A DNA stretch of 64,000 nucleotides from Silvania hatchlandensis (GCF_025564065.1 NZ_JAMGZK010000047.1:124001-188000), one strand, 5' to 3'; shown: positions 22,681 to 33,584, numbered from the stretch's first letter. Made by a program: numbers and translations. The notes: generated by a model from the sequence alone, not told the origin.

Positions 22681-24266
22681 TCGCCGGCTGGCTCCTTCCG
22701 GGGCTGACGGCTGCCACGCTGATGGTGACCGTCGCGCTGGGGGCGTTTCTGGCGCTGTGGCTTAACGCGCCCGCTACTGACGTAGCGGCACTGTGGCACG
22801 ACAGCTATCTGTGGCACGTCATCCGCTTCTCGTTCTGGCAGGCATTTCTCTCCGCCCTGCTCTCTGTCGTACCTGCCATCTTCCTCGCCCGCGCCCTCTA
22901 CCGACGTCGCTTCCCCGGCAGGCAGGCGCTGCTACGCCTGTGCGCGATGACGCTTATCCTGCCGGTACTGGTGGCGGTGTTTGGCATTCTTAGCGTCTAT
23001 GGCCGTCAGGGCTGGCTTGCCTCCCTGTGTCAGGTGCTCGGGCTGGAGTGGACCTTCTCACCCTATGGCCTGCAGGGCATTTTGCTGGCACACGTCTTTT
23101 TCAATATGCCGATGGCCACGCGACTGCTGCTGCAGGCGCTGGAGAATATCCCCGGTGAGCAGCGCCAGCTGGCCGCCCAGCTCGGGATGCGCGGCTGGTC
23201 GTTTTTCCGGTTTGTCGAGTGGCCCTGGCTGCGCCGCCAGATCCCCCCGGTGGCTGCGCTGATTTTCATGCTCTGCTTCGCCAGCTTTGCCACGGTGCTC
23301 TCTCTGGGCGGTGGGCCACAGGCCACCACCATCGAGCTCGCCATCTATCAGGCCCTGAGCTATGACTACGATCCCGGTCGCGCGGCGCTACTGGCGATGG
23401 TGCAGATGTTCTGCTGCCTGGGGCTGGTGGTACTGAGCCAGCGGCTGGGTAAAGCCATTGCGGTGGGCAGCAGCCAACTGACCGGCTGGCGCGATCCGCA
23501 GGACTGCCTGCGCAGCCGCCTGACCGATGGCCTGCTGATCGCTCTGGCGCTGCTGCTGCTGCTCCCGCCGCTGCTGGCGGTGGTGGTCGACGGGCTGAAC
23601 CTCAACCTGCTGTCTGTGCTGCAGCAGCCGGTGCTCTGGCAGGCGCTCGGCACCTCGCTGCGCATTGCGCTCGGGGCAGGTTTGCTCTGCGTGGTGCTGA
23701 CCATGATGCTGCTGTGGACCAGCCGCGAACTGTATGCCCGACAGGCAATCGTGACCGGACAGATGCTGGATCTCAGCGGCATGTTGATTCTGGCGATGCC
23801 CGGCATCGTGCTGGCGAGCGGATTCTTCCTGCTGTTTAACAGCACCATCGGCCTGCCTGAATCGGCGGACGGGATTGTGATTTTCACCAATGCGCTGATG
23901 GCGATCCCCTATGCACTGAAAGTGCTGGAAAATCCGATGCGCGATCTCAGCGCCCGCTACACGCAGCTTTGTTCCTCGCTGGGGATGCACGGCTGGCAAC
24001 GGCTCACAACGGTTGAGCTGCGCGCGTTGAAGCGCCCGCTGGCTCAGGCGCTGGCATTTGCCTGCGTGCTGTCGATCGGGGATTTCGGGGTGGTGGCGCT
24101 GTTTGGCAATGATGATTTCCGCACCCTGCCGTTCTGGCTGTATCAACAGATCGGCTCGTATCGCAGCCAGGATGGTGCCGTCACGGCGCTGCTGCTATTG
24201 CTGCTGTGCTTTGCGTTATTTACCGTTATCGAAAAACTTCCGGGACGTGATGTTAAAACTGACTGA
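22656..24266 (+). CDS. thiP: Thiamine ABC transporter permease ThiP
   Basis: ThiP is the inner-membrane permease of the thiamine importer. It has 536 residues and about twelve membrane segments arranged as two homologous halves, each with a binding-protein-dependent transport (BPD) domain. The EAA-like loops are visible in the two halves ([23 protein letters not shown] and the region after [13 protein letters not shown]) and would contact ThiQ. It overlaps thiB by 25 nt and thiQ by 17 nt, consistent with translational coupling. Confidence 0.97.
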   Translation: MATRRQPLIAGWLLPGLTAATLMVTVALGAFLALWLNAPATDVAALWHDSYLWHVIRFSFWQAFLSALLSVVPAIFLARALYRRRFPGRQALLRLCAMTLILPVLVAVFGILSVYGRQGWLASLCQVLGLEWTFSPYGLQGILLAHVFFNMPMATRLLLQALENIPGEQRQLAAQLGMRGWSFFRFVEWPWLRRQIPPVAALIFMLCFASFATVLSLGGGPQATTIELAIYQALSYDYDPGRAALLAMVQMFCCLGLVVLSQRLGKAIAVGSSQLTGWRDPQDCLRSRLTDGLLIALALLLLLPPLLAVVVDGLNLNLLSVLQQPVLWQALGTSLRIALGAGLLCVVLTMMLLWTSRELYARQAIVTGQMLDLSGMLILAMPGIVLASGFFLLFNSTIGLPESADGIVIFTNALMAIPYALKVLENPMRDLSARYTQLCSSLGMHGWQRLTTVELRALKRPLAQALAFACVLSIGDFGVVALFGNDDFRTLPFWLYQQIGSYRSQDGAVTALLLLLLCFALFTVIEKLPGRDVKTD

Positions 24267-24945
24267 TGTAACCTGGCTTTACCAGCACCTGCCGATGCGT
24301 TTCACGCTCTCCGTTCGCCCGGGAGAATTAATCGCGGTGCTCGGCCCCAGCGGGGCGGGCAAAAGTACGCTCCTGAACCTGGTCGCCGGTTTTCTGCAAC
24401 CGGCCAGCGGCAGCATCACCATTGAAGAGAAAGACCATACCCGGACGCCGCCTTCTCAGCGCCCGGTGTCGATGCTGTTTCAGGAAAACAACCTCTTTAC
24501 CCACCTGACGGTGCGTCAGAATATCGGCCTTGGGATGCATCCGGGGCTGCGGCTGAACGCCGATCAGCAGCAAAAGCTGAACAGCATTGCGGCGCAAATG
24601 GGGATCAGCGACCTGCTGGAACGTCTGCCGGGCGAGCTTTCCGGGGGTCAGCGTCAGCGTGCCGCCCTGGCGCGCTGCCTGGTGCGTGAACAGCCCATTT
24701 TGCTGCTGGATGAGCCCTTTTCGGCGCTGGATCCCGCCTTACGCCAGGAGATGCTGCTGCTGGTAAAAGAGGTTTGTGAGCGTCAGCAGCTGACGATGCT
24801 GATGGTGTCACACAGCGTGGAAGATGCGGCGAGGATCGCCCCCCGCGCCGTGGTGGTGGCCGATGGGCGTATCGCCTGGGATGGCGATACCCAGGCACTG
24901 GTGCAAGGCAAGGTCAGCGCGTCGCGGCTGTTGGGGATCGCGTAA
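24250..24945 (+). CDS. thiQ: Thiamine ABC transporter ATP-binding protein ThiQ
   Basis: ThiQ is the ATPase of the thiamine importer. The ATG at 24250 gives 231 residues starting [18 protein letters not shown], as in the family; longer in-frame extensions would run inside thiP. Walker A is GPSGAGKST near residue 34, the Q-loop region is MLFQENNLF, the signature is LSGGQRQR, and Walker B is [13 protein letters not shown]. The H-loop histidine is in MVSHSVEDA. It is the last gene of thiBPQ. Confidence 0.97.
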   Translation: MLKLTDVTWLYQHLPMRFTLSVRPGELIAVLGPSGAGKSTLLNLVAGFLQPASGSITIEEKDHTRTPPSQRPVSMLFQENNLFTHLTVRQNIGLGMHPGLRLNADQQQKLNSIAAQMGISDLLERLPGELSGGQRQRAALARCLVREQPILLLDEPFSALDPALRQEMLLLVKEVCERQQLTMLMVSHSVEDAARIAPRAVVVADGRIAWDGDTQALVQGKVSASRLLGIA

Positions 24946-24949
24946 ACCC

Positions 24950-24964
24950 GGTCAGCGGCTGACC
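24950..24964. terminator. Hairpin between convergent thiQ and yabI
   Basis: GGTCAG-CGG-CTGACC forms a 6-bp stem with a 3-nt loop across the end of yabI, 4 nt past the thiQ stop, followed on the plus strand by ACTTTT. It is a weak candidate for a terminator serving thiBPQ. Confidence 0.45.
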
Positions 24965-25719
24965 ACTTTTAGCAAGATCTCGCCGTACACCGGCATCAGC
25001 GGGTGGCGAATCAACGCCACCAGCGCCATCACCGCCACGCCCAGCATCACGGGTGCCACCCACAGCAGACGTCCACGCGGCAGGTAAGTGCTCAGACGAT
25101 CGGCGCTCGCTTTACCGCTGCGCCACAGTCGCCAGCAGAGCCATGCCGCCAGCCACAGCAGCAGCGCGGTCGCCAGCAGCAGCCATTTAAAGCCTCCGCT
25201 CTGCATCCCGACAGGAATATCGATCGCCGCACCGGCCAGAATGCCCGGCAGGAAATAGACCGGCGGCCAGAACAGGCACCCAATCAGATTCGGCACAATA
25301 AACTTCGACACCGGCAGATCGAGCATCCCCGCCACCATCGGCACCAGCGGACGCGTCGGCCCCACAAAACGGCCCACCAGAATGGTAAACATGCTGTGCT
25401 GATGCAGGGCGTGCTCGGTTTTATCGAGCAGGGCTTTGTTCTTCTTCATGAACGACCAGCGGTGCAGCGGCTTTTTAAAGCGCCAGCCCAGCCAGAAAGA
25501 GATCCAGTCGCCCAGCAGACAGCCGACGATGCCCGCCAGCCACGCCTGCCAGAAGTTAACCTCGCCGCTGCCGATCAGCGCCCCAAGCCCGGCCATCATC
25601 ACCGTGCCGGGTAAAATGAGCCCGACCAGCGCCAGAGATTCGAGAAAGGCCACTAACGCAATCGCGAAGAGCGAGTAAGTAACGGACTGGGTAATAAAAT
25701 GTTCCAGCAATGCCTGCAT
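24952..25719 (-). CDS. yabI: DedA family inner-membrane protein YabI
   Basis: YabI belongs to the DedA/SNARE-associated (VTT) family of inner-membrane proteins linked to membrane homeostasis and lipid-carrier flipping. It has 255 residues and several hydrophobic segments. The re-entrant-loop motifs are FLESLALVGLILPGT near residue 25 and VGRFVGPTRPLVPMVAGM in the second half. It is convergent with thiQ and in the same orientation as araC. A specific substrate is not known for YabI itself. Confidence 0.92.
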   Translation of the reverse strand: MQALLEHFITQSVTYSLFAIALVAFLESLALVGLILPGTVMMAGLGALIGSGEVNFWQAWLAGIVGCLLGDWISFWLGWRFKKPLHRWSFMKKNKALLDKTEHALHQHSMFTILVGRFVGPTRPLVPMVAGMLDLPVSKFIVPNLIGCLFWPPVYFLPGILAGAAIDIPVGMQSGGFKWLLLATALLLWLAAWLCWRLWRSGKASADRLSTYLPRGRLLWVAPVMLGVAVMALVALIRHPLMPVYGEILLKVVSR

Positions 25720-25860
25720 AACTGTTCCGGTCAGGTAACAAAGCAGGGATTCTGCGAAGACATGCCTGCTGCGTCAAGACATCAATTGTCTGAATAGTTT
25801 ACCGGGTGTACGCGGCTTTCAGCGAATTCGTTTAGTTTTATTTACCTTCTGTTCACTTTT

Positions 25861-26706
25861 TTACTCACAGCCCGCGCGGAATTCGCTGGGGCTGGCACCG
25901 GTGCATTTCTTAAACACGCGGGAAAAATAGAGTTGATCTTCAAAGCCTACGTTGCGCCCGACGCTGGCAATCGGCATCCGGGTGGTGCTCAGCAGCAGTT
26001 TGGCCTGGCTGATGCGCTGATCTTCGCGCCAGCTCAGCACGCTCACGCCCAGCTGCTGGCGGAACAGGTGCGACAGGCGCGACGGAGAGAGGCAAACGTG
26101 CTGGGCAACGCTGGCAATGTCGAACTGCCCGTCCGCCAGATGATCGCTGATGTACTGGCATGCCTCGCGCACCCGATGATCCAGCGGCGGGTTGAGCGAC
26201 TCGTTGATCGCCTCCATGCGCCTGAGCAGCAGTTGCTCCAGCAGGTTGATCGCCAGCAGCTCGGCGTAGCGCCCACCCGCCTGCCCGGCCTCGATGATCT
26301 GGGCGAACAGCTCGCGAAACTGCGGCTGATGCACGTCATCCGGGCGATAAAATCCAGTGTGGGCAAACATCGACGGCCAGCTCAGCCACTCCTGCCAGTA
26401 GGCGCGCGGACGAAAGTAGACCCACTGGTGATACCACTCGCTGGCATCCGGATGGCGTCCGTAGTGGTGAATTTCTCCCGGCGGAAACAGCAGAATATCG
26501 CCTGGACGGCAGATATAGGTTTGATCGTTATTCTTAATCACCCCTTCGCCGCGCACGGTCATATTGAGGATATAGCCTTTCATCCCCAGCGGTCGATCAA
26601 CGTAAAAATCGAGATACCCCTCAGACTCGATAGGGGTTAATCCCGCGACCAGATGCGCGTTAAACGAGTAGCCCGGCAGCAGGGGATCACTTTGCGTTTC
26701 AGCCAT
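25861..26706 (-). CDS. araC: Arabinose operon regulator AraC
   Basis: AraC activates araBAD with arabinose and represses it by DNA looping without it. The ATG at 26706 gives 281 residues starting [15 protein letters not shown]; the longer in-frame start at 26742 would extend through araO2. The N-terminal arm and cupin sugar-binding domain (about 1-170) are followed by two helix-turn-helix motifs in the C-terminal domain ([20 protein letters not shown] and [17 protein letters not shown]). It ends EFRAGCE and lacks the roughly 11-residue tail of E. coli AraC; Salmonella AraC is also 281 residues. Confidence 0.97.
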   Translation of the reverse strand: MAETQSDPLLPGYSFNAHLVAGLTPIESEGYLDFYVDRPLGMKGYILNMTVRGEGVIKNNDQTYICRPGDILLFPPGEIHHYGRHPDASEWYHQWVYFRPRAYWQEWLSWPSMFAHTGFYRPDDVHQPQFRELFAQIIEAGQAGGRYAELLAINLLEQLLLRRMEAINESLNPPLDHRVREACQYISDHLADGQFDIASVAQHVCLSPSRLSHLFRQQLGVSVLSWREDQRISQAKLLLSTTRMPIASVGRNVGFEDQLYFSRVFKKCTGASPSEFRAGCE

Positions 26707-26734
26707 AATTTCAATACTCCTGACGGTCCTGAAG

Positions 26735-26752
26735 GAAACCATTTGTCCATAT
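26735..26752 (-). promoter_or_regulatory. araO2 operator half-site
   Basis: GAAACCATTTGTCCATAT closely resembles the E. coli araO2 core (GAAACCAATTGTCCATAT). It lies in the araC leader about 200 bp from araI1. In E. coli AraC bridges O2 and I1 to form the repression loop; that role here is inferred. Confidence 0.75.
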
Positions 26753-26881
26753 CAACAAAAGCGGCATAAAAACCGGGCCCTGAAAGGTCCAAACGCTATC
26801 AGCACGCTTTTATGTCCAGATTGATAACGCCTCCGTTGCGATTTAACCGTAACAGCGTGCAGGTCAGCGGTAACAAAAGTG

Positions 26882-26911
26882 TCTATAACCGCGGCAGAAA
26901 TGTCCACATTG
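26882..26911. promoter_or_regulatory. araO1 operator
   Basis: The segment from TCTATAACC to GTCCACATTG aligns with E. coli araO1L/O1R, through which AraC represses its own promoter. It abuts the CRP site on its araBAD side. Confidence 0.72.
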
Positions 26912-26915
26912 AATA

Positions 26916-26933
26916 TTTGCACGGCGTCACACT
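26916..26933. promoter_or_regulatory. CRP site of the ara control region
   Basis: TTTGCACGGCGTCACAC is nearly identical to the E. coli ara CRP site and has the TG(C/T)G..TCACA half-site shape. It lies between araO1 and araI1, placing cAMP-CRP where it assists AraC at araBAD. Confidence 0.78.
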
Positions 26934-26944
26934 TTCTCATGTCA

Positions 26945-26982
26945 CAGCAAAATCATCCATAAGATTAGCGGATCCTGCCTGA
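26945..26982 (+). promoter_or_regulatory. araI1 and araI2 AraC sites
   Basis: I1 (26945-26961, ending ATCCATA) and I2 (26966-26982, TAGCGGATCCTGCCTGA) are 17-bp direct repeats with a 4-bp gap. I2 differs from E. coli at one base. I1 is less conserved in its middle (AAAATC for TTTTT-like bases). I2 overlaps the -35, as required for AraC activation. Confidence 0.85.
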
Positions 26983-27008
26983 CGATTTTCTCCCTCACTC
27001 TCTAATGT
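26979..27008 (+). promoter_or_regulatory. araBAD promoter
   Basis: The -35 CTGACG at 26979-26984 overlaps araI2 and the -10 TAATGT is at 27003-27008, with 18 bp between them. The poor -35 is typical of this AraC-dependent promoter. Confidence 0.8.
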
Positions 27009-27041
27009 TCATGCATACCTGTTTTTTGATGGAGCAACAGC

Positions 27042-28751
27042 ATGGCAATTGCGATTGGCCTGGACTTTGGCAGTGACTCGGTACGTGCCCTGGCAGTGGA
27101 GTGCACAACGGGCCAGGAGATAGCGACGAGCGTTGAGTGGTACCCGCGCTGGCAAGAGGGGCGCTTCAGTGATGCGCCGAATAATCAGTTCCGCCACCAC
27201 CCGCGGGACTATATCGAGTCGATGGAAGCGGCAATCAAAGCGGTGCTGGCCGACTTGAGCGACGCACAGCGCAGCGAGATCGTCGGGATTGGCGTGGACA
27301 GCACCGGTTCAACCCCGGCACCGATTGACGCCGACGGCCACGTGCTGGCGCTGCGCCCGGAGTTTGCTGATAACCCGAACGCCATGTTCGTGCTGTGGAA
27401 AGACCATACCGCAGTGGAAGAAGCCGAAGCCATCACCCGTTTGTGCCATCAGCCTGGCAAGAACGACTACTCCCGCTACATTGGCGGCATTTACTCCAGC
27501 GAGTGGTTCTGGGCCAAAATTCTGCACGTCACCCGTCAGGACGCACGCGTGGCGCAGGCCGCGGTGTCGTGGATTGAACTCTGCGACTGGGTACCCGCTC
27601 TGCTTTCTGGCACGACGCGCCCACAGGACATTCGCCGGGGTCGCTGCAGCGCCGGGCATAAATCCTTGTGGCATGAAAGCTGGGGCGGTCTGCCACCCGC
27701 CACCTTCTTTGACGAACTCGATCCTGTCATCAACCAGAACCTCGACTACCCGCTGTTTACCGATACCTGGACGGCCGATATCCCGGTGGGCACGCTCTGT
27801 GCAGAGTGGGCAGAGCGCCTTGGCCTGCCGCAGCAGGTGGCCATTTCCGGCGGCGCCTTTGACTGTCATATGGGCGCAGTGGGCGCGGGCGCCCAGCCCA
27901 ACACGCTGGTGAAAGTGATCGGCACCTCAACTTGCGACATCCTCACCGCCGACAAAGCCAGCGTGGGCGACCGCGCAGTGAAAGGCATTTGCGGCCAGGT
28001 CGACGGCAGCGTGGTCCCTGACTTTATCGGTCTGGAAGCGGGCCAGTCCGCCTTCGGCGATATCTATGCCTGGTTTGGTCGGGTGCTGGGCTGGCCGCTG
28101 GATCAACTGGCGGCCACCCATCCGGAACTCAAACCTCAGATTGACGCCAGCAAGAAGCAGCTGCTGGTGCAATTAACCGACGCCTGGGCAAAAAACCCCT
28201 CTCTGGACCATCTACCGGTGGTACTCGACTGGTTTAACGGTCGCCGTACGCCGAATGCTAACCAGCGTCTGAAAGGGGTAATTACCGATCTGAATCTCGC
28301 CACCGACGCCCCGGCGCTATTTGGCGGGCTGGTGGCGGCGACCGCCTTTGGCGCGCGCGCGATTATGGAGTGCTTCACCGAACAGGGTATCGACGTCAAC
28401 AACGTGATGGCGCTGGGCGGGATCGCCCGTAAGAACCCGGTGATCATGCAGGTCTGCTGCGATGTCCTGAACCGTCCGCTGCAGATTGTCGCCTCCGATC
28501 AATGCTGTGCTCTGGGCGCCGCCATCTTCGCTGCCGTAGCGGCAGGCGTGCATGCCGATATCCCGACCGCGCAACAGCATATGGCCAGCGAGGTGGAAAA
28601 CACCCTGCAGCCGCGCGCGCAGCAGGCACAACGTTTTGAACAGCTTTATCAGCGCTATCAGCAGTGGTCGCAAAGCGCTGAACAGCACTATCTCCCTGTC
28701 GCCGCCCCGGTTAAGAACACCCCGGAATCCACGGCAACCCTGACACATTAA
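27042..28751 (+). CDS. araB: L-ribulokinase
   Basis: AraB phosphorylates L-ribulose to L-ribulose-5-phosphate, the second step of arabinose catabolism. It has 569 residues (E. coli 566). The FGGY kinase N-terminal phosphate loop reads [17 protein letters not shown] and the C-terminal ATPase region includes [21 protein letters not shown] ribosome-binding site is 8 nt upstream. It is followed by araA after 10 nt. Confidence 0.98.
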   Translation: MAIAIGLDFGSDSVRALAVECTTGQEIATSVEWYPRWQEGRFSDAPNNQFRHHPRDYIESMEAAIKAVLADLSDAQRSEIVGIGVDSTGSTPAPIDADGHVLALRPEFADNPNAMFVLWKDHTAVEEAEAITRLCHQPGKNDYSRYIGGIYSSEWFWAKILHVTRQDARVAQAAVSWIELCDWVPALLSGTTRPQDIRRGRCSAGHKSLWHESWGGLPPATFFDELDPVINQNLDYPLFTDTWTADIPVGTLCAEWAERLGLPQQVAISGGAFDCHMGAVGAGAQPNTLVKVIGTSTCDILTADKASVGDRAVKGICGQVDGSVVPDFIGLEAGQSAFGDIYAWFGRVLGWPLDQLAATHPELKPQIDASKKQLLVQLTDAWAKNPSLDHLPVVLDWFNGRRTPNANQRLKGVITDLNLATDAPALFGGLVAATAFGARAIMECFTEQGIDVNNVMALGGIARKNPVIMQVCCDVLNRPLQIVASDQCCALGAAIFAAVAAGVHADIPTAQQHMASEVENTLQPRAQQAQRFEQLYQRYQQWSQSAEQHYLPVAAPVKNTPESTATLTH

Positions 28752-28761
28752 GGACACGATA

Positions 28762-30264
28762 ATGACCATTTTTAATAATTATGAAGTGTGGTTTGTGATT
28801 GGTAGCCAGCATCTTTACGGGCCGGAAGCCCTGCGCCAGGTAACTCAGCACGCTGAACATGTTGTAAACGCCCTGAATGCAGAGGCCAAACTGCCCTGCA
28901 AGCTGGTCCTGAAACCGCTCGGCACCTCACCGGATGAGATCACCCATATCTGCCGTGATGCCAACTACGACGACAAATGCGCCGGTCTGGTGGTGTGGCT
29001 GCACACCTTCTCCCCGGCCAAAATGTGGATCAACGGCCTGACAATCCTCAACAAACCGCTGCTGCAGTTCCATACCCAGTTCAACGCGGCGCTGCCGTGG
29101 GACAGCATCGACATGGACTTTATGAACCTGAACCAGACCGCGCACGGCGGCCGCGAGTTTGGCTTCATTGGCGCGCGTATGCGTCAGCAGCACGCGGTCG
29201 TGACCGGTCACTGGCAGGATCAACAGGCCCACAAACGTATTGGTTCGTGGATGCGCCAGGCGGTATCAAAACAGGATACCCGCCAGCTGAAAGTGGCTCG
29301 CTTTGGCGACAACATGCGTGAAGTGGCGGTCACCGACGGGGATAAAGTCGCCGCGCAGATCAAGTTTGGTTTTTCGGTTAACACCTGGGCGGTAGGCGAC
29401 CTGGTGCAGGTGGTCAACGAGGTCAGCGACGGCGATGTGAATGCACTGATCGATGACTACGAAAGTAGCTACCGCCTGACGGCTGCCGCACAAATCAACG
29501 GTGACAAGCGCCAGAACGTGCTGGATGCTGCCCGCATTGAGCTGGGCATGAAGCGCTTCCTCGAACAGGGCGGCTTCCATGCGTTCACCACCACCTTTGA
29601 AGATCTTCACGGCCTGAAGCAACTGCCAGGCCTGGCGGTACAACGTCTGATGCAGCAGGGCTATGGCTTTGCAGGCGAAGGCGACTGGAAAACCGCCGCC
29701 CTGCTACGCATCATGAAAGTGATGTCGACCGGTCTGCAGGGCGGCACCTCATTTATGGAGGATTACACCTACCACTTCGAGAACGGCAACGATCTGGTGC
29801 TGGGCTCGCACATGCTGGAAGTGTGTCCATCGATCGCTGTTGACGAAAAACCGATCCTCGACGTGCAGCACCTGGGCATTGGCGGCAAAGCCGATCCAGC
29901 CCGTCTGATCTTCAACACCCGTACCGGCCCGGCGATTAACGCCAGCCTGATCGATCTGGGCGATCGCTTCCGCCTGCTGGTCAACTGTGTTGATACGGTA
30001 GAAACCCCGCACGCCCTGCCAAACCTGCCGGTGGCTAACGCCCTGTGGAAAGCTCAGCCGGATCTGCCAACCGCCTCCGAAGCCTGGATCGTAGCCGGTG
30101 GCGCACACCATACCGTGTTCAGCCACGCGCTGGATCTCAGCGACATGCGTCAATTCGCTGAACTGCACGACATCGAGCTGGCGGTCATCGATAACGATAC
30201 CCGTATGCCGGCCTTTAAAGACGCACTGCGCTGGAACGAAGTCTATTACGGTTCAAAACGTTAA
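28762..30264 (+). CDS. araA: L-arabinose isomerase
   Basis: AraA converts L-arabinose to L-ribulose. It is a Mn2+-dependent hexamer of 500 residues, the E. coli length. Conserved segments include [16 protein letters not shown], the metal-site region [15 protein letters not shown], and [12 protein letters not shown] near the C-terminus. It is co-transcribed with araB and araD, but a terminator-like hairpin separates it from araD. Confidence 0.98.
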   Translation: MTIFNNYEVWFVIGSQHLYGPEALRQVTQHAEHVVNALNAEAKLPCKLVLKPLGTSPDEITHICRDANYDDKCAGLVVWLHTFSPAKMWINGLTILNKPLLQFHTQFNAALPWDSIDMDFMNLNQTAHGGREFGFIGARMRQQHAVVTGHWQDQQAHKRIGSWMRQAVSKQDTRQLKVARFGDNMREVAVTDGDKVAAQIKFGFSVNTWAVGDLVQVVNEVSDGDVNALIDDYESSYRLTAAAQINGDKRQNVLDAARIELGMKRFLEQGGFHAFTTTFEDLHGLKQLPGLAVQRLMQQGYGFAGEGDWKTAALLRIMKVMSTGLQGGTSFMEDYTYHFENGNDLVLGSHMLEVCPSIAVDEKPILDVQHLGIGGKADPARLIFNTRTGPAINASLIDLGDRFRLLVNCVDTVETPHALPNLPVANALWKAQPDLPTASEAWIVAGGAHHTVFSHALDLSDMRQFAELHDIELAVIDNDTRMPAFKDALRWNEVYYGSKR

Positions 30265-30277
30265 CAGGGGAACCTTT

Positions 30278-30303
30278 GGCCTGCCGCAGGGCGGGCCTTT
30301 TTT
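30278..30303 (+). terminator. Terminator-like hairpin between araA and araD
   Basis: GGCCTGCC/GGCGGGCC (30278-30285 with 30290-30297) pairs fully with one G-U, has a 4-nt GCAG loop, and is followed by six T. It begins 13 nt after the araA stop and ends just before the araD Shine-Dalgarno sequence (GGAGG at 30306-30310). It has the full shape of an intrinsic terminator inside the operon. Confidence 0.8.
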
Positions 30304-30315
30304 CCTGGAGGATGC

Positions 30316-31011
30316 ATGCTAGAAGATCTTAAACGTCAGGTTCTGGAAGCCAATCTGGCCCTGCCGGAACATCATCTCGTTACCCTGACCTGGGGTAACG
30401 TCAGCGCGGTCGATCGTGAACGCGGTGTGTTTGTGATTAAACCGTCCGGCGTCGATTACCGGGCGATGACCGCCGACGATATGGTGGTGGTGAGCCTTGC
30501 GACCGGCGAAGTGGTGGAAGGAAAGAAAAAGCCCTCCTCTGATACGCCCACCCATCGGCTACTGTATCAATCCTTCCCGTCGATTGGCGGCATTGTGCAT
30601 ACCCACTCCCGTCACGCCACCATCTGGGCGCAGGCAGGACTTTCAATCCCGGCGACCGGCACTACCCATGCCGACTATTTCTACGGCCCCATACCCTGCA
30701 CCCGCAAGATGACCGATGCCGAGATCAACGGGGAGTATGAGTGGGAAACTGGCAACGTGATTGTCGAAACCTTTGAGAATCAAGGGATTGATGCGTCGCA
30801 GATGCCTGGGGTACTGGTGCATTCTCACGGCCCGTTCGCGTGGGGCAAAAATGCCGAAGACGCGGTGCACAACGCCATCGTGCTGGAGGAAGTTGCTTAT
30901 ATGGGCATCTTCTGCCGTCAGCTGGCCCCGCAACTACCAGACATGCAGCAAACGCTGCTCGACAAACACTACCTGCGCAAGCACGGCGCGAAAGCCTATT
31001 ACGGGCAGTAA
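30316..31011 (+). CDS. araD: L-ribulose-5-phosphate 4-epimerase
   Basis: AraD converts L-ribulose-5-phosphate to D-xylulose-5-phosphate, feeding the pentose phosphate pathway. It has 231 residues. It belongs to the class II aldolase/epimerase fold: the Zn ligands are seen in [14 protein letters not shown] (near residues 95-97) and [10 protein letters not shown] (near 171), with phosphate-binding [11 protein letters not shown] and KPSGVDY segments at the N-terminus. It is the last gene of araBAD. Confidence 0.98.
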   Translation: MLEDLKRQVLEANLALPEHHLVTLTWGNVSAVDRERGVFVIKPSGVDYRAMTADDMVVVSLATGEVVEGKKKPSSDTPTHRLLYQSFPSIGGIVHTHSRHATIWAQAGLSIPATGTTHADYFYGPIPCTRKMTDAEINGEYEWETGNVIVETFENQGIDASQMPGVLVHSHGPFAWGKNAEDAVHNAIVLEEVAYMGIFCRQLAPQLPDMQQTLLDKHYLRKHGAKAYYGQ

Positions 31012-31025
31012 CAACACAGGGACAC

Positions 31026-31041
31026 CTGTATAAAACCCCAG
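31026..31041 (+). promoter_or_regulatory. LexA box (SOS box) of polB
   Basis: CTGT-ATAAAACC-CCAG fits the LexA consensus CTGT-N8-ACAG except for one base in the right half. The E. coli polB (dinA) box has the same left half and spacer but a consensus ACAG. It lies 58 bp before polB. SOS control is expected but may be weaker. Confidence 0.75.
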
Positions 31042-31053
31042 CAAAACTCCCTC

Positions 31054-31085
31054 AACCAGGCTATACTCACGCCTGGTTTTTCTTT
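31054..31085 (+). terminator. Intrinsic terminator of araBAD
   Basis: AACCAGGC/GCCTGGTT (31054-31061 with 31071-31078) with a 9-nt loop is followed by TTTTTCTTT. It is 43 nt past the araD stop and sits between the LexA box and the polB start, so transcripts from polB's own promoter would also run through it unless they start later. Confidence 0.82.
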
Positions 31086-31098
31086 ATGAGAGAGCGGC

Positions 31099-33456
31099 GT
31101 GGCGCAGGCGCAAGAAGGTTTTTTATTGACCCGACACTGGCGGGATACGCCGCAGGGTACAGAGGTTGAATTCTGGCTGGCAACCGACAAGGGACCGCTT
31201 AACGTCACCCTGCCTGCGCAGGAATCCGTCGCGTTCATCCCTGAACCGCACGTCGAAAAAACCAAACAGCTGCTGCGCGATGAAAACGGCTGGCGGCTGA
31301 CCCCGCTTGAACTGCACGACTTTCAGCGTCGTCCGGTGTACGGCCTCTACTGTCGCGCCCATCGCCAGCTGATGCGCTATGAAAGGCTGCTGCGTGAGGC
31401 GGGCGTGACCTTGTATGAAGCGGACATCCGTCCTCCGGAGCGCTTCCTGATGGAGCGCTTTATAACCGCGCCCGTCTGGGTCGATGGCACCCCACAGGGC
31501 GACGGGCTGATTAACGCCCGCCTCAAACCCCATCCGCACTATCGCCCGCCCCTCAAATGGGCGTCGATCGATATTGAAACCACCCGCCACGGCGAGCTGT
31601 ACTGTATTGGCATCGAGGGCTGCGGCCAGCGGGTTGTCTATATGCTGGGTCCGGCCAATGGCGATGCCGCCGGGCTCGATTTCCAGCTTGAGTACGTTAA
31701 CAGCCGTCCGCAACTGCTGGAAAAGCTCAACGCGTGGGTAGCGCAGCACGACCCGGACGTGCTCATCGGCTGGAATGTGGTGCAGTTCGACTTAAGGGTG
31801 CTGCAAAAGCACGCCGAGCGCTACCGCATTCCGCTGCTGCTCGGGCGCGGCAACAGCGAGCTGGAGTGGCGCGAGCACGGGTTTAAGAACGGCGTCTTCT
31901 TTGCCCAGGCTCGCGGGCGCCTTATCATCGACGGTATCGAAGCGTTAAAGTCTGCCTTCTGGAGCTTCTCGTCGTTCTCGCTGGAAACGGTATCGCAGGA
32001 GCTGCTTGGTGAGGGCAAGTCCATCGACAATCCCTGGGACCGGATGGACGAGATCGACCGCCGGTTTGCGCAGGATAAACCGGCTCTGGCGACCTATAAC
32101 CTGAAAGACTGCGAGCTGGTGACGCGTATTTTCCACAAAACGGAGATCATGCCGTTCCTGCTGGAGCGTGCCACCGTCAACGGGCTGGCGGTTGACCGGC
32201 ACGGTGGTTCGGTTGCGGCCTTCAGCCACCTCTATATCCCGCGCATGCACCGGGCGGGCTATGTCGCCCCTAACCTCGGCGATGTGCCGCCGCAGGCCAG
32301 CCCTGGCGGCTATGTGATGGACTCCCGGCCAGGTCTGTACGACTCGGTGCTGGTGCTGGACTATAAAAGCCTTTATCCGTCGATTATCCGTACCTTCCTG
32401 ATCGATCCGGTGGGGCTGGTGGAAGGGCTGGCGCAGCCGGATGAACAGCACAGCACCGAAGGCTTTCTCGGGGCGCGTTTTTCCCGGGAAAAACACTGTT
32501 TGCCGGAGATCGTCAGCCAAATCTGGCACGGTCGCGATGACGCCAAACGCCACGGCAACAAACCCTTGTCCCAGGCTCTGAAGATCATCATGAACGCCTT
32601 TTATGGCGTACTCGGCACCAGCGCCTGCCGCTTCTTTGATCCTCGCCTGGCGTCGTCGATCACGATGCGCGGTCATGAAATTATGCGCCAGACTAAAGCG
32701 CTGATTGAGTCCCAGGGCTACGACGTGATTTACGGCGATACCGACTCGACCTTCGTCTGGCTCAAAGGGGCACACCGGGAAGAAGACGCCGCAGCTATCG
32801 GCCAGAAGCTGGTGGCATACGTTAACGACTGGTGGCTCACCCACCTGCAGCAGGCTGGCTTAACCAGCACCCTTGAGCTGGAATATGAGACCCACTTTTG
32901 TCGTTTTTTAATGCCGACCATTCGCGGCACCGATCAGGGCAGCAAGAAGCGCTATGCCGGTCTGATTCAGGAGGGAAGTAATCAGCGAATGGTCTTTAAA
33001 GGGCTGGAAACGGTACGTACCGACTGGACGCCGCTGGCCCAGCATTTCCAGCAGGCGCTGTATCTGAAAATCTTCCGTCAGGAGCCCTATCAGGACTACG
33101 TGCGTGAGACCATCGCCAGCCTGATGGCGGGCGAGCTGGATAACCAGCTGGTGTACCGCAAGCGCCTGCGTCGCCCGCTGACGGAGTACCAGCGTAACGT
33201 CCCGCCGCACGTTCGCGCTGCGCGGCTTGCCGACGAAGAGAATGTCCGTCGCGGCCGCGCGCCACAGTATCAAAATCGCGGCACCATCAAATATGTCTGG
33301 ACCACCAGCGGCCCGGAGCCGGTGGATTATCAGCACTCGCCGCTTGACTACGATCACTACCTCACGCGCCAGCTGCAGCCCGTGGCAGAAGGAATTTTAC
33401 CGTTTATGGACGACGATTTTGCTACACTGATGACGGGACAGTTGGGGCTATTTTGA
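31099..33456 (+). CDS. polB: DNA polymerase II
   Basis: PolB is the SOS-inducible family B polymerase used in replication restart and lesion bypass. It has 785 residues (E. coli 783) and starts at GTG 31099, matching the family start (V/M-AQA). The 3'-5' exonuclease domain has [16 protein letters not shown] (Exo I) near residue 155. The polymerase motifs are [25 protein letters not shown] and YGDTDSTF. It ends TGQLGLF, the beta-clamp-binding tail. Confidence 0.97.
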   Translation: MAQAQEGFLLTRHWRDTPQGTEVEFWLATDKGPLNVTLPAQESVAFIPEPHVEKTKQLLRDENGWRLTPLELHDFQRRPVYGLYCRAHRQLMRYERLLREAGVTLYEADIRPPERFLMERFITAPVWVDGTPQGDGLINARLKPHPHYRPPLKWASIDIETTRHGELYCIGIEGCGQRVVYMLGPANGDAAGLDFQLEYVNSRPQLLEKLNAWVAQHDPDVLIGWNVVQFDLRVLQKHAERYRIPLLLGRGNSELEWREHGFKNGVFFAQARGRLIIDGIEALKSAFWSFSSFSLETVSQELLGEGKSIDNPWDRMDEIDRRFAQDKPALATYNLKDCELVTRIFHKTEIMPFLLERATVNGLAVDRHGGSVAAFSHLYIPRMHRAGYVAPNLGDVPPQASPGGYVMDSRPGLYDSVLVLDYKSLYPSIIRTFLIDPVGLVEGLAQPDEQHSTEGFLGARFSREKHCLPEIVSQIWHGRDDAKRHGNKPLSQALKIIMNAFYGVLGTSACRFFDPRLASSITMRGHEIMRQTKALIESQGYDVIYGDTDSTFVWLKGAHREEDAAAIGQKLVAYVNDWWLTHLQQAGLTSTLELEYETHFCRFLMPTIRGTDQGSKKRYAGLIQEGSNQRMVFKGLETVRTDWTPLAQHFQQALYLKIFRQEPYQDYVRETIASLMAGELDNQLVYRKRLRRPLTEYQRNVPPHVRAARLADEENVRRGRAPQYQNRGTIKYVWTTSGPEPVDYQHSPLDYDHYLTRQLQPVAEGILPFMDDDFATLMTGQLGLF

Positions 33457-33584
33457 CAGGTGACGAAATCGCTGCCATCCAGTACCATAGCGCCCTTTCC
33501 ATTCCCGGACCCATTATTCGATTGCCGTCATTTTGAACGGTAGTTGAACTATTGCCTGCAATTAAAGATTAGAGCCGAACAAAT

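Larger units (their letters stand above)
26707..27041. other. araC-araBAD divergent control region
   Basis: This 335-bp region contains, from the araC side, an araO2-like half-site, the araC leader, araO1, a CRP site, the araI1-I2 pair and the araBAD -10. Each element aligns with E. coli in order and approximate spacing. I see no gene in it; the 62-codon minus-strand frame at 26752-26940 runs through araO1 and is not credible. Confidence 0.85.

Noticed and set aside
26752-26940. 62-codon minus-strand frame in the ara control region
   Set aside because: It runs through the araO1 operator and the araC leader, where regulatory sequence is conserved; it is not a gene.
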